In this document: positions 23,601 to 32,900 of the stretch, one piece after another
How positions within the stretch are numbered: position 1 is the first letter of the stretch
Layout of the letters: each line of letters begins with the position of its first letter
Assembly (NCBI GenBank): GCA_033239525.1
Contig: BSYO01000036.1
Span: 6,284,126 to 6,348,125, forward strand
Direction of reading: 5' to 3'
DNA from: Nepenthes gracilis
Lineage: Eukaryota; Streptophyta; Magnoliopsida; Caryophyllales; Nepenthaceae
Length of the DNA stretch: 64,000 nucleotides
The notes under the pieces: generated by a model
Seen by the model: only the letters and a program-made list of their open reading frames with translations
What the model was told of the DNA's origin: nothing
The model's database searches: none
Position numbers and translations under genes: made by a program

Positions 23601-26600
23601 AGCTTGCTTTTTTTGCTTTCGTTTTTATTTTTGCAGGTTATCAGCCCATTAACAAAATATCCTTTCAGTAGTGAACCTTTGGATGTTCCTAAAAAATTAC
23701 AATAAATAAATCAAAATTGTTGATCAATATATTCCTAGAAATTATATATTTTCCTACATCGTATCTATAATTCAAGAAATTAGAGAGATTAATAATAACA
23801 TGAGACAAATTATTAATGTTTATCGATTGAAATGGGAAATTGAATCTGATGTGGGTTGTCTTTGGAATATACATCTAAAACCCAAACAAAAATTTTATAT
23901 TACGGCTGTTAGATGTATTGTATTTTATGAATCAAAATGTCAAGGAATTAAATAATATTTACAAGTCATTCTAATAGATATAAGACTGTTAAGATGAATT
24001 AGTAGAGTCTTACTGAATAATAATATAATGAATGATGATATTGATAGATATCAAAAATTCTACCAATAAAAGATAAAAGGAGGGAAGAATGTTTGGAGTG
24101 GTTCAAACAACTAGAACATAGGCCAAATGAGCTACCTGTGAAGATAATATGGATTAGTTGTAGTCGAATAAAAGAAAAAAAGGCATATACACAAAAATAA
24201 GTAAAGCAAGGTGATAAAAATGATTTAAATTGTTTCTATTCTCAAGGAATATTGTATTAAATCGAGTAAAATGACGAAATTAAATTCATATAGTCGATTT
24301 TACTTAGTAAGATTTAAAATTTTGTTATTATTGTTATAAATAATTGATTAAATCCATGACTTATTAAGATAAAATCTTATGTGGTACATCTTGATCAATA
24401 TCTCGATAGACTTTTTCATTGGCATCCATGACATTCAGCAAGTATGCCTTACTGATGAATCCGCTGGCTAGAAGCATAGAGGAGCTGCTGCCTGTCAGAG
24501 TTGCTAACAGCTGCTGGTGTTTTGTTCTTCTTAGGGCAGCTCTTGTCATGTCAACTGTCGGCAGTGCTTTTCTGCTTCCTTATTTCAGTAAGTATTATAT
24601 CACATGACTCAGAGTAACTATGTTAGAACCCATCATCAACTATATCTGCAACTTTTGATCCGGTGAATGAGAATATTGATATTGTTGTTAGAATTAGCAA
24701 TTTTTCCATGACTTCATTATGTTGGGGTTCAACACGCGAATTCACCCGATCCGGCATAGCAAAAATTTGAAATCCCGTCAGTCGACAATTACCAATTTAG
24801 TAGACACAGGAAACAAAAGAGATACATAACATTTTTAACATAGAAACCCTTTACAAATTGAAGGGAAAAACCACGGAACATACTCCGAGAAAGGCTTCCG
24901 CTATATAAAATGATTACAAAAACCTCGAGACAGAGTATCTGCTATACATTCGAGATAGAACAAGAAAAACAATCACTTCAGAATAAGCAAGGAAACTTTC
25001 CTTCACTCTCAACTCTATATTTTTCTTCTCTCATTCTTCTCCCTGGTGGTGCACTCTGCTTACTTTGATTTTATAAGTGTAGTGGTAGACGGCTGTCTAC
25101 CGCACCCGCGGCGGCTGCCACAATCCTTCACATTGCTGCTTCCTTCTTTTTTTGCTTGACTGTCCCCTTGAAATGCCTGGTGTGCTCTTTATAAAGACCC
25201 CGGCCAAATCATTTACTCACCTGGCCTGACTCTTGCAGATGATTTGTTACACAAATTCTGTCTTTTCTTATGACCTCACCAGTTCCCGCATTTTTCCAAA
25301 TACACGTGCTCTGTAGGTCAACCACTCTACTCAGACGGCGCATGCCCCACTGGTTAGCTACCTACTTTGCAAAACTTACCCATTCTGAAAAGTCAACTGC
25401 TCTATAAGTTAGCTACCTAATTTGCAAATCTTACCAACTCTGGCCCTTGGCATCACCCTACAAAAGCACTCCAGAAATCCACGGATTTCCACTCCTGAAA
25501 TTCAATCCGAATTTCCACCGCCAAATGCCACTCTAGCATTTGCACTCTGCAAATCTGCTCCGAATTTGCTCCTCAATAAATGCCACTCTGGCATTTGCAC
25601 TCCGGATTTTCTCTCCGAAAATTCACTCCGAAAATTTTCACTCCAGAATTTGCCACTCTAGAAATCTACTCCGGATTTTCTAACCGGCAAATGGTCATTC
25701 CAAGATATGCCTTCTCTAATAAACGGTCTTCTCCGAGATTCACCTTCTCCGACAAATGGTCTTCTCCGAGATTTTTCTCTTCTCCGAAACGGTCACTATG
25801 AGATTTGTCTTCTCCAACAAACTATCTTCTTCGAAATTTGCCTGCTGCGGCAAACAGTCACTCCTAGATTTTCCTTCTCCGGCAAACTGTATTATCTGAG
25901 ATTTGCTTGCTCCGGCAAACGGTCACTCCGATATTTGCCTTCTCCGGCAAGCGGTATTATCTGATATTTGCCTGCTCTGACAAACGGTCACTCCGAAATT
26001 TGCCTGCTCCGGTAAAAAGTCACTCCAAGATTTGCCCGCTCCGACAAACGGTCTTCTTCAAGATTTGCCTGCTCCGGCAAACGGTCTTTTTCGAGATTTG
26101 CTTACTCCGGCAAACAGTCACTCCGAGATTTACCTGCTCTGGCAAATAATCTTCTCCGAGATTTGCCTTCTTTGGCAAATGGACTTCCTAAGCTTTACTG
26201 CAAACAGTTTGCAATACTCCGATCATCACACTAAACTTGTGTGATCCAATGACATGTCAGTTTGTTGAGTCACCCACAAGGGAGTGACCAATCCCAACAC
26301 ATCAAAAGTAATTATATAATAAATTTTATAATATTTAATTATTTATTTACATATTTGAATATCTTTTGTCAATTTTATCAAAATTGATTGAAAAATACTC
26401 TAAAACTTTCGATGTATGCATGTTTATGCCTTTACAAAGCATTTGGATTTAGGATCTTAAAAGATTTATGATGTTAAATGTATTTAAAAAATGTATATAT
26501 AAACTTCTAAGAGAGAAGTAAAGCAAAATAAACAAATGATCAATGCATATCGCTAATATATCAGTAGTATTGGCTGATATTATTAGAATATCGGTTGGTA

Positions 26601-28210
26601 TATTAGATATGTTGCAAAGTTGGTAACATATTTGAATATTTTATCAGGATTAAAAATTTTTATTATTGAGCCTCTTCATACCAATATTTATAGGCCGATA
26701 TCTTGATTCATATCATCTCCATTTCATTGAAGTCCATAATTGATCCCGCGATTGTCTGTCTTCTTGTGGTTGCAGGCAGTGTGATGGCATTAACTGGTTC
26801 TCTCCTGTGTGTACTTGTGGTATGCATGTTCATCTTCTTGTTTAAAGACATGCTCGTGAATTGATGCTTGAATTCTTATTGAATATGTGTTGATAAGACT
26901 GGGGCTTGGCTGCACTCTGCACTTAGTTTTTTGACACTTCATGCTCGTCCCAGTTCCGATGTCGGTTACTTGCATGATCTAAAAGCTTAAGCGGGAATCG
27001 GTGGTGGCAAATCACTTACAATATGATTGGTACAGTGGAATTGAAATTCAATTCTAAGCTTATTATTAGTGAAATAATAATTCTATGTTTGGTTAGTTGT
27101 TATATAGGTTAGGAATTGAACTCATAAAGGGGGAATAATAAACTTATACCCCTTATGGATCTACTTGTTCTTGTATGTCATGGAACAACTGCCAAACCAC
27201 AATTTTTCCCACTAATGGCGGTGAGGTAGTTACGACGGTGACATGATGGTGGTGGCAGTAGGGTGAGGGTGGGTTGCCGTAGAAATATGAGTGATGTGTT
27301 GGACTAATATTTTATAAGAACTGTAAAATATTATTTTAAATTAATTTATTGTTAATTTCTCTTATTATTTTTACATACTGAATGTTAAAAAATTATTCCC
27401 AATTCACTTTTTTACCTATTCGAAGTGACTAATACTAATTTTCAACTCTATTTTCCTCATATTTTTTATATAATAATAGTTACTTTAATTCTATCTTATT
27501 CTATTTCTATAATCAGACATATATTAGCATCTCATATATAAAAAACACATTTTCGTGTGACCAATGTGGAAAGGGACATCACACATCTACCCTCTTTTAA
27601 TGCCTAACCTCCTCACTTAGAAGTTTGAATCTGTATACTCATCTTCTTACTGCTGTGTGCTACAAATATTGTCATCTAGGCATCACTTATCATTGAGGTA
27701 ATTATCTTTCTTGGTTCATTGTCACCTTCATAAGATTATTATACCTTCACATACATGTATATATCCGTAGCAATAATCTTGTTCTGATGCAGGCAGTGAT
27801 TATGCCCGCTTTATGTTTTTTAAGAATAGTAAAAAAGAAGGCGACAATTATACAGGTACTTGAATATTATCAGCCTGCTGGGTATTGTTTTTTGAAATTA
27901 TTTTTAGAAACGATACATATTATATCTCTTATTAAAAGCTGATTCATATTCTCTATATGTCATTATGTGATTTTTGTATGTTTTTATTTGAGAAGCTTTT
28001 TAAAAATTTCCCAGAATTGCAATTTTTTCCTAAAGCACTTTCAAAGACAAAAACAAACTACTTCTTTTTGTTGTGTTTATTTTAGTCCTTCTGCTCACAA
28101 ACTTCCTCTGCATTCAGGTCATTATGTGCACCTCCATTGTTGTATTGGGCATTGTTTGTGCAGTCATGGGAACATACTCTTCAGCGTTAAGTATTCTTGA
28201 GAACTTTTGA
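2392..28210 (+). CDS. AVT1: Vacuolar amino-acid transporter AVT1-like (AAAP family), N-terminal exon missing
   Basis: Known role of the family: AVT1 proteins are multi-pass tonoplast carriers of the Aa_trans family that exchange protons and amino acids. Seen here: 11 exons at 2392-2672, 8620-8834, 10041-10064, 10187-10367, 23015-23234, 23396-23531, 23637-23656, 24442-24587, 26776-26819, 27793-27855 and 28118-28210 (TGA). Joined, they stay in frame for 473 codons. Family motifs are clear: [15 protein letters not shown] at the first membrane segment, [55 protein letters not shown], and [22 protein letters not shown]. Most introns are GT-AG with matching phases; the one after 23656 looks U12-type. 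The first base of exon 2392 is the third base of a codon, so at least one upstream exon with the start and acidic N-terminus is missing. Full-length relatives have about 530-570 aa. Three LTR insertions in its introns stretch the gene beyond 25 kb without breaking the visible coding exons. Confidence 0.88.
2673..3452. other. AVT1 intron, left part before the copia insertion
   Basis: AT-rich intron DNA with no coding signal. It ends in CTTAG at 3448-3452, the left target-site duplication of the copia-type element. Confidence 0.6.
3453..4557 (+). repeat. 5' LTR of copia-type element
   Basis: The LTR runs TG...CA. It has a GC-rich block at about 3540-3840, then TATAAATA at 3866-3873, a likely promoter. 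It is about equal in length to the 3' copy. The AT-rich parts are nearly identical between copies, while the GC-rich blocks differ by many single-base changes and indels. Short ORFs read through the GC-rich block on both strands are not genes. Confidence 0.9.
4558..4574 (+). other. Primer-binding site (tRNA-Met type) of the copia element
   Basis: TTGGTATCAGAGCCTTA directly follows the LTR end. This is the usual plant copia site complementary to the 3' end of initiator tRNA-Met. Confidence 0.85.
4601..6436 (+). pseudogene. gag: copia gag (UBN2-type, two zinc-knuckle regions), frameshifted
   Basis: The start at 4601 opens a copia gag: [20 protein letters not shown], then [12 protein letters not shown] and a segment like [12 protein letters not shown]. 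The frame shifts between about 4935 and 4980, continues at 4983-5345 ([17 protein letters not shown]), and shifts again before 5378. A CCHC zinc knuckle [14 protein letters not shown] follows at about 5466-5507. Then come an acidic linker and a coiled coil to about 5870. Degraded C-terminal gag ([13 protein letters not shown], about 5947) is still readable. A second knuckle at about 6195-6240 has lost its first Cys (RHAC...H...C). No protease DSGCS motif or pol follows. The breaks are mostly single-base indels. Confidence 0.8.
6423..6520 (+). repeat. 33-bp tandem repeat, three copies, in the copia 3' internal region
   Basis: CTTGATTATTTTTGATA followed by GGGAGCTTAGGG recurs at 6423, 6456 and 6489 with a 33-bp period. 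It lies in the G-rich tail between gag and the 3' LTR, where pol is missing. Confidence 0.8.
6937..8042 (+). repeat. 3' LTR of copia-type element
   Basis: Preceded by the polypurine tract at about 6926-6935 and followed by the CTTAG duplication at 8043-8047. It has the same termini as the 5' copy. Confidence 0.9.
8620..10367 (+). CDS. AVT1: AVT1 exons 8620-8834, 10041-10064, 10187-10367 (first transmembrane segments)
   Basis: Exon 8620-8834 encodes the first two membrane helices ([20 protein letters not shown]) and the conserved [18 protein letters not shown]. It is followed by a 24-nt microexon at 10041-10064 that encodes VVLYIELY exactly, with GGAGCAG before it and GTAAGT after it. Exon 10187-10367 (acceptor GCGCAG, donor GTGATG) encodes [17 protein letters not shown] and [25 protein letters not shown]. 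Phases are 1/0, 0/0 and 0/1, and all junctions keep the family sequence. Confidence 0.88.
8835..10040. other. AVT1 intron with dispersed 'tatcgg' type repeat
   Basis: No coding signal is seen. At about 9175-9400 there are repeated motifs of the form TATTGGTATTGATATTGGTC and ATATCGGCCAATATATG. These resemble stretches at about 26540-26720 and 41300-41590, so they probably belong to a small dispersed repeat family. Confidence 0.4.
10694..11086 (-). repeat. 3' LTR (shortened) of Tat-type element
   Basis: It matches the right-hand LTR over about 385 bp and ends CTATCA at 11086. Its outer end starts TGTTAGAAATATG directly after the CTTAT duplication. About 275 bp present at the equivalent end of the other LTR (19659-19935) are absent, so this copy carries an internal deletion near its outer end. 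Confidence 0.75.
11566..13499 (+). pseudogene. Antisense extra ORF of Tat element ('putative gypsy-type transposon' domain), broken
   Basis: The start at 11566 ([10 protein letters not shown]) opens a segment with [20 protein letters not shown], the hallmark of the plant 'putative gypsy type transposon' family (PF04195-like). It stops at about 11776. Further pieces are readable at 11958-12206 ([15 protein letters not shown] and a Lys-rich helix), an acidic Val/Glu-rich linker at 12658-12951, and a coiled-coil tail at 13206-13499. It is on the opposite strand to gag-pol. No enzymatic role is known for this protein. A relative with a longer intact stretch lies at 35686-37250. Confidence 0.65.
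14500..15360 (-). pseudogene. Integrase remnant of Tat element
   Basis: The frame at 15304-15119 reads like the zinc-binding end ([18 protein letters not shown]). The core appears at 14927-14739 with [11 protein letters not shown] and [10 protein letters not shown]. Where integrases normally have TDNG after this, the sequence reads TTTG, so the second catalytic Asp is lost. Several frameshifts and stops separate the pieces. Confidence 0.65.
15456..16010 (-). pseudogene. pol: RNase H domain of Tat element pol
   Basis: A 184-codon open stretch begins within the end of RT/connection ([18 protein letters not shown]). It then has an RNase H domain with the acidic set in place: [37 protein letters not shown], and NRKADQLPR. 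It is in the same frame as the RT remnant upstream, separated only by stop codons. It is the best preserved domain of the element. Confidence 0.8.
16470..17236 (-). pseudogene. pol: Reverse transcriptase of Tat element pol, with in-frame stops
   Basis: Reading the - strand from 17236, RT motifs follow in one frame: [41 protein letters not shown], and the catalytic box [11 protein letters not shown] at about 16710. A handful of stop codons interrupt it. The reading continues past 16470 towards RNase H (motif [19 protein letters not shown]). Confidence 0.75.
17238..17621 (-). pseudogene. pol: Protease tail / protease-RT linker of Tat element
   Basis: [17 protein letters not shown] is the typical segment after the aspartic protease core in Tat-type pol. 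It is followed by HLKIKFLT and GEVLGDQ. The active-site Asp region upstream (about 17650-17900) is too degraded to call. Confidence 0.6.
18449..19600 (-). pseudogene. gag: gag of Tat element, broken
   Basis: The start MVNTRA lies at 19597, about 40 bp downstream of the primer-binding site. The capsid part reads [20 protein letters not shown] (about 18960-18900) and continues with [18 protein letters not shown] stop then interrupts it, and it resumes at 18679-18449 ([20 protein letters not shown]). The same motifs appear in the element at 34186-39329, so the two belong to related families. Confidence 0.7.
19659..20326 (-). repeat. 5' LTR of Tat-type element
   Basis: It starts TGATGCG next to the primer-binding site and ends CCATCA, followed by CTTAT (20327-20331). 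It contains GGATTAGGGAGCC (about 19690), a motif shared with the LTR fragment at 59857-60664. Confidence 0.75.
20332..23014. other. AVT1 intron, AT-rich, no gene seen
   Basis: The stretch at about 20386-20650 is an imperfect tandem duplication of an AAATAAAAT-rich unit (roughly 130-140 bp). A (TA)n run lies at 21211-21233 and a (CTT)n run at about 22305-22325. At 22390-22550 the motif ATGAGTGC recurs with CATC/CACC contexts. The composition suggests old repeat DNA, but no termini were found. The exon acceptor is TTTCAG at 23014. Confidence 0.4.
23015..23656 (+). CDS. AVT1: AVT1 exons 23015-23234, 23396-23531 and 20-nt microexon 23637-23656
   Basis: Exon 23015-23234 encodes [20 protein letters not shown] and the conserved [20 protein letters not shown]. 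Exon 23396-23531 encodes [20 protein letters not shown]. Exon 23637-23656 has only 20 nt (VISPLTK, last codon split) and is framed by TTTGCAG and by ATATCCTTT, a minor-spliceosome donor. All three join in frame. Confidence 0.87.
23657..24441 (+). other. Candidate U12-type (minor spliceosome) AT intron in AVT1
   Basis: After the last exon base (23656) there is no GT. The sequence reads ATATCCTTT (23657-23665), a perfect match to the U12 AT-type donor. TCCATGAC at 24425-24432 matches the U12 branch-site consensus TCCTTRAC at 7 of 8 bases. Ending the intron at 24441 (AT-AA) restores the family sequence [10 protein letters not shown]. In-frame alternatives are AT-AC (exon from 24433, adds three residues) and AT-AG (exon from 24439). 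No GT-AG pairing keeps the conserved reading. Confidence 0.7.
24442..28210 (+). CDS. AVT1: AVT1 exons 24442-24587, 26776-26819, 27793-27855, 28118-28210 (C-terminal membrane segments)
   Basis: Exon 24442-24587 encodes [17 protein letters not shown] and a helix ending SAFLLPYFS. The 44-nt exon 26776-26819 encodes [13 protein letters not shown]. Exon 27793-27855 encodes [20 protein letters not shown]. The last exon, 28118-28210, encodes a final helix with [16 protein letters not shown], then LENF and TGA at 28208. All donors and acceptors are GT/AG with matching phase. Confidence 0.87.
24720..26299. mobile_element. Solo LTR (1.58 kb) carrying a minisatellite, in an AVT1 intron
   Basis: It starts TGTTGGGGTT and ends AATCCCAACA, an inverted terminal match typical of plant LTRs. 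It is flanked by CATTA (24715-24719) and CATCA (26300-26304), a 5-bp duplication with one mismatch. No primer-binding site, gag or pol lies beside it, so it is a solo LTR. Orientation is uncertain. The block at about 25560-26185 is a tandem repeat. Confidence 0.75.
25560..26185. repeat. About 33-bp minisatellite inside the solo LTR
   Basis: Units of the form TTTGCCTGCTCCGGCAAACG plus GTCACTCCGAGA repeat with a 32-33 bp period (GGTC or GGTA at 25921, 25953, 25986, for example). Neighbouring units differ by a few bases. Because the period is often a multiple of three, it yields long spurious ORFs with repeated residues; these are not proteins. Confidence 0.85.
26305..26775. other. AVT1 intron remainder with 'tatcgg' repeat
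   Basis: AT-rich with no coding signal. TATTGGCTGATATTATTAG, ATATCGGTTGGTATATTAG and GGCCGATATCTTG at about 26540-26705 match the dispersed repeat type also seen at 9175-9400 and 41300-41590. Confidence 0.35.
26820..27792. other. AVT1 intron, possible MITE-like block, no gene
   Basis: No coding signal. The block at about 27030-27520 begins with GAATTGAAATTCAATTCTAAG and ends with ATTCTATTTCTATAATCAG. It looks like a small non-autonomous transposon, but clear terminal inverted repeats and a target duplication were not found. Confidence 0.25.
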
Positions 28211-29400
28211 AACGGATTTATGCAGTGGAAGGATTGCCTTTTGACCTGTTCATCTCTAGAGAGATATCGTTTAACCTCTCTTAGTAAAATTTAAAAATTT
28301 ATTGTTATTTTCTATTTATTCTTTGACCCTTTACAGTAGTTGAGAAATTTCTCCGAGTTATTTAAATAATCTGTTATTTAATTTCTTATACTGAAATACC
28401 AGTCGAGATAAAAGATAGAAATTTTGTCTAATTTTGATCCCTTTGGATTTGTCATTTGGCAAGCTACTCATTGTTTCTCCCCATTGAAGTACCCCTTTCT
28501 TGGACCTAGAAGCTTGTTCAAAACGGTAAGAAAAAATAGAATTTTGGTTTATTATTTATTTTTTTAAAAAAGGATTAGAGATTAATTGCAAATGAAACCT
28601 AAGAGCATCCACCACCATCGAGCGTTGCAGCTTTCCGTATTAATTTGAATTGGTTATACTCATTCTTCTTCTTAAAGTTTTAATATCTGAATATTTTTTA
28701 TATAGACAGAATACATTATAATTAAATAATAGGCGTATTTTTATATAGAGATTATAATATTTTTATTGGGGCTAGGTGGATTCAAAAGCTCGAGTTTGCA
28801 AATGCTTATAACATCTTCTCTAGTGTAAAATTTTGATCTGATTAAAGTCAAATTTGAGGCAGAATCAAAGCAAATTTAAAGAAAAAATTATAACTATTGA
28901 CTTGGGTTGGACCGGGTTAAATTCGATTATTTTAATAAAAAAATTATAATTAAATTTGTTCATAATTAAAATCGGTTTGATATTAACTAATTTATGGATT
29001 TTTCTTTATTTTTAAAATTTTTTTTAGAAAAAAATATTTTCATTTTATGTAACATAATGTACAAAAAGTTATTAAACAAATGTAGTATATATTTTTAAAA
29101 TATTTCCCATAAATATTTAAAAAGAACAATCTTTATCTAAAGATTTATTACTTTTATAAAAGCATGGTTTAATGAAGCGATTTTTCAAAAACTTGGTATT
29201 TAATTTATATACTAAAATTGATAATTACGAAAAAACCCAGATCCGGTCCGGGCCATTTATTTTCACCAATAATTATGACCGGGCCATAGTTTGAATTAGA
29301 TATTTTTAATACTCATATACTGTTACCGACATGCTATAAAATTTTAGATGGAATAAAACGGGCCGGTCGAACGATCCGTTCTTAATCGGGTCATGTCATC
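28211..29400. other. Intergenic region between AVT1 and the RSRC2-like gene
   Basis: AT-rich. It holds the AVT1 3' UTR at its left and presumably the promoter of the RSRC2-like gene at its right. CCGGTCCGGGCCA and CGGGCCGGTCGAACG motifs at about 29245-29375 look like old repeat sequence. No ORF is supported. Confidence 0.4.
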
Positions 29401-29982
29401 CTGTAGAAATCAACCTCTGCCCTTCTGAGCTGAAGGATCACCACACCGACGATCAGCTAATGGACTGCTCGTTTCGTCATTGAATTCGAAGCTTTCTCCA
29501 GGTTCTCCTCTTCTGCTCTAACTGTTGGTAGGTTTTCTTTCTTTCTTTGGTTTTTCTTGAACGACTTTTAAATCCTATCGATGACTCGAAACCCTAAATT
29601 TTCCGTCTTCTTAGGGTATCGAAGATGGAAACTCTTCAAAATTTGTTTATTGGAGTTCTTTTATCTGGATTTGGCATAGTTTCTTTGTTGTTGACTCTGA
29701 TTTCATTGATATGATTCTCGATGAAGAGCAAATTGAAGTATCTGATTTGCTTTCGCTACGAATCATTTGCGATCCGAATAAGATATCATTATAATTTGGT
29801 ATATTATTGAATATGTCAAAGATTTTTTTCGTTTGTGATTCTTCTAAACGTGATTTGCTAACAGATGCTATTCTGTATGGCTTCTATATCTGAAACGTGC
29901 GTGGATGTCAAAACTCATTGCTTAACACCTTACCTTTTTCCTGTGTATAATATAGGTATTCCGTTGACAGTAGCTAGTTATC

Positions 29983-32900
29983 ATGGATATCAATTCGAAC
30001 TCACCACCTCAAGAGAACACTAAATTAAAGGCGGCATTCCGAAAGCCTACGGCTGATTCAGCCAACAGAAAATATCGGCATCACTCCCCAGTGGACTCAT
30101 CTTCATCGGATGGTTAGTCCTTTCAAATGAATTTCATTTCTGATTTTATTGCAAAATAGGCCATTGATTCTGTTGTTACCAAGACATCACCTCTGTTCTA
30201 GAATATCTGCAAGTGTAAGTAGTTAGATTGATTTATATTCTCGTCTTGTTAATTCTACATAGGCGTTAATAGGTCAAGAAATGTGATGGACTTTTTCGGT
30301 GTTTTTATTTGTTGGCAGATATGTACCTCTATTTATATAGGATGGACTATGCTCTTTTATTGGATGTTGGTCATTTTGTTTTACATGTTCCACCTAATGG
30401 AATCAAAGGCTGCCTAAAATGCAAATGGCTACAGTTTTAAACTTGTAATCCCAGATATTCAAAACTTAAAAAAGGTTGTACTTGCACTCAAACCTTTCAA
30501 GGCATTACACTACTTATTTTACTTACACCAATCTTGCTCACTGGCAATTGATACATGATATACTGGGAAGTGTACCCTTGAGCTGAATTGACCTAAGTCC
30601 TAGCATACATATATCAGACTTTTTAAGACTGTTGATAAGTTGCCTGTTATTGAAGCCAGAAGTAGAAAGTTGTGTAGAGTACAAAGCAAATGGATGTCCT
30701 TTTTGGTTTGCTGTCGCAGGCATTCACTTCTAAAAAGATATTTCCTTCTAAAAGGGGGGAATTGAAACGAGAGATAATTGCTGCTTTTATTTGTTTGGCA
30801 GTGGGTTTGTGATACAGTGCTATTGATTTTTTTCCAAATATTTTCTATGTATGTATGAAGATGTGAAATTGAAAAAAGTTTACAAGTATGTATAAAGATG
30901 TGAAAGTGTCAACTCCCCCCCTCCCCGGCACAGGAAAAAATAATAAAAAATGTAAAAGAGATTTGGATGGATTTTAGGGGTGTGTTATTGCTATAGCTAA
31001 TTTTTAGTGCTGTTCTGTACTATTAAGTGTGCATGCTTCTATTATTTGTTATCAGTTATGTGCTTGTCCTTACTGGCTGCTTTTAATTCTTATATCATCA
31101 ATAGTGATGACAAGAAGTTCAGTGTACATTTGTTCAGGCAAGCATCAGTTAAATACTGGTCACAATTGCTATATATGGGAATGCAGTTTGGATGTGCAAG
31201 AGAGCTTATTTTCCTGAATTATTTTCATGTTCCAAATAGTGGGTTGGCTACTAATGCCATCTTTGATTACTGATAGTAATCCCTGCTCTTTTTAGGTAGT
31301 CCCAAGCACAAGCATAGCTTAAGCCCGGTCTCTTTAAAGGAAGAAGCAAAGGTGTCTAATTTTCAGAGTCGGAAGGGTGATAGGAGCAATGCTAGAGGCT
31401 CTAATAGGAATCAACATGGCCGTAGTAATGACTCTTACGAATATTCTTCAAGGAGCTCCCAGGGTTACAGCCTACGTGATGGTCATTCCAGGCATGGGAA
31501 GCATGCAGATGAAGATGACAGAAACTATTCAAGGTTATCCTCTCGATCAGCTCGAGAGCCTAGAGGCAGCAGCCATTCTGATTGCAAGGAACGAGAAGGT
31601 GATTATATTATGTCAAGGGATCATCATGGAGATGGGGACAAGTACACCCGAGACAAATCCGACAGCGTGGGATATACGAGCAAGGATAAGGAGAGAGAAA
31701 AGCCATCTCAAGACTACAGGAAATTTAGATATAAGGACTCATCTTCTGATAGGAGGCATGATAAGCTGACTGCCGAAGAGAATCGGTATGATGATCATGA
31801 TAGACATGTAAGGGATAGAGATAATCGAGATGGGAAGAGGGATTATAGTTGGAGTTCTAGGGTTCACAAAGGTGATCGCACAACCTTCTATGGAGAATAT
31901 ACAGGCCGTCGAGGTGATACAGATTCCGAAAGAGACGGCGGTGGGTACCATATGAAGGAATCATTCAAGGGTGAAGCTAAAGAGTTGGACAGCAAGAAGG
32001 AAAAGAAGAAATATGATGGGCAGGATATTAACAGGAATAAGGATGCACCTGGTACAGAATTAGGGGAAAGGTTTGAAAAGGGAAGTGGCTTTGCAAGTGA
32101 AATTGAAGAATCTGCAGCCAAGAGGCACAAGCTATTCAACTTGGACAAGTATACTGATCAGAGGACAGAAGGTGCATATTTCTTTTCCCTGATATGTTTG
32201 ATATAGTTATTGTAGTTTTGCATTAGTTGGTTGTTGTCATTGGATTTTCTTCAATCAACCACAACTGTATCTGATGAAAGGTAAACACCAGGTTCTAAGC
32301 ACGTTCAAGAGCCTGTTGGTAAAGTTACCGCAGATCATGCCCCTGTCAGTTGTTCTGAATCTGCTACTAATGTAAATGCCGCTAAAGTTGCTGCTATGAA
32401 AGCTGCTGAATTAGGTACTTCTAGTAAATATCCTGTCACATAACAAATATGTTTATCTCTAGCTGCCAACATTTTGGATTTTGTGCTTCTACTAAATAGG
32501 ATTCTAGAATCCGGTGTTTTCTGCTCAATCTTTTGATCACCAATATTTTCTGCCTTTTTTTGTATTGCATACTCATGTTTAGCATAGCCTGATTGCATAT
32601 CGATGCACGGATGAGCTTGCTTGTGTTTCATAAAAGAAGTTTTTAAACGTAAAAAATGTCCTCTTTGACTAGAGTCAAATATCCTCTAGAATCCGTTGTT
32701 TTCTGCTCATCCTTCTGATCTACAATGTTTTTCTGCATTTTTTTTTTTTTTTGGATGCATGTTTGGCATCGTCTGATTGCATATCAATCTACAGATGAGG
32801 TTGCTTGTGTTTCATAAAAAAATGTTTTAACCATAAAAATTGTTGTGTCTGACCAGAGTCGAATATAGTATAGAAGGCTGGAAGCTTAATTGGTTATCCG

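Noticed and set aside
23657..24430. Possible LINE remnant
   Set aside because: A few residues resembling a LINE motif (QGDKND) are seen at about 24200, but there is no longer alignment or poly(A) tail to support it.
25560..26185. CRISPR-like regular repeat spacing
   Set aside because: This is a plant nuclear window; the units are back-to-back with no unique spacers, so it is a minisatellite.
25422..26244. Overlapping ORFs with repeated [13 protein letters not shown] residues
   Set aside because: They are translations of the 33-bp minisatellite in the solo LTR; all frames show the same pattern and there is no start context or domain.
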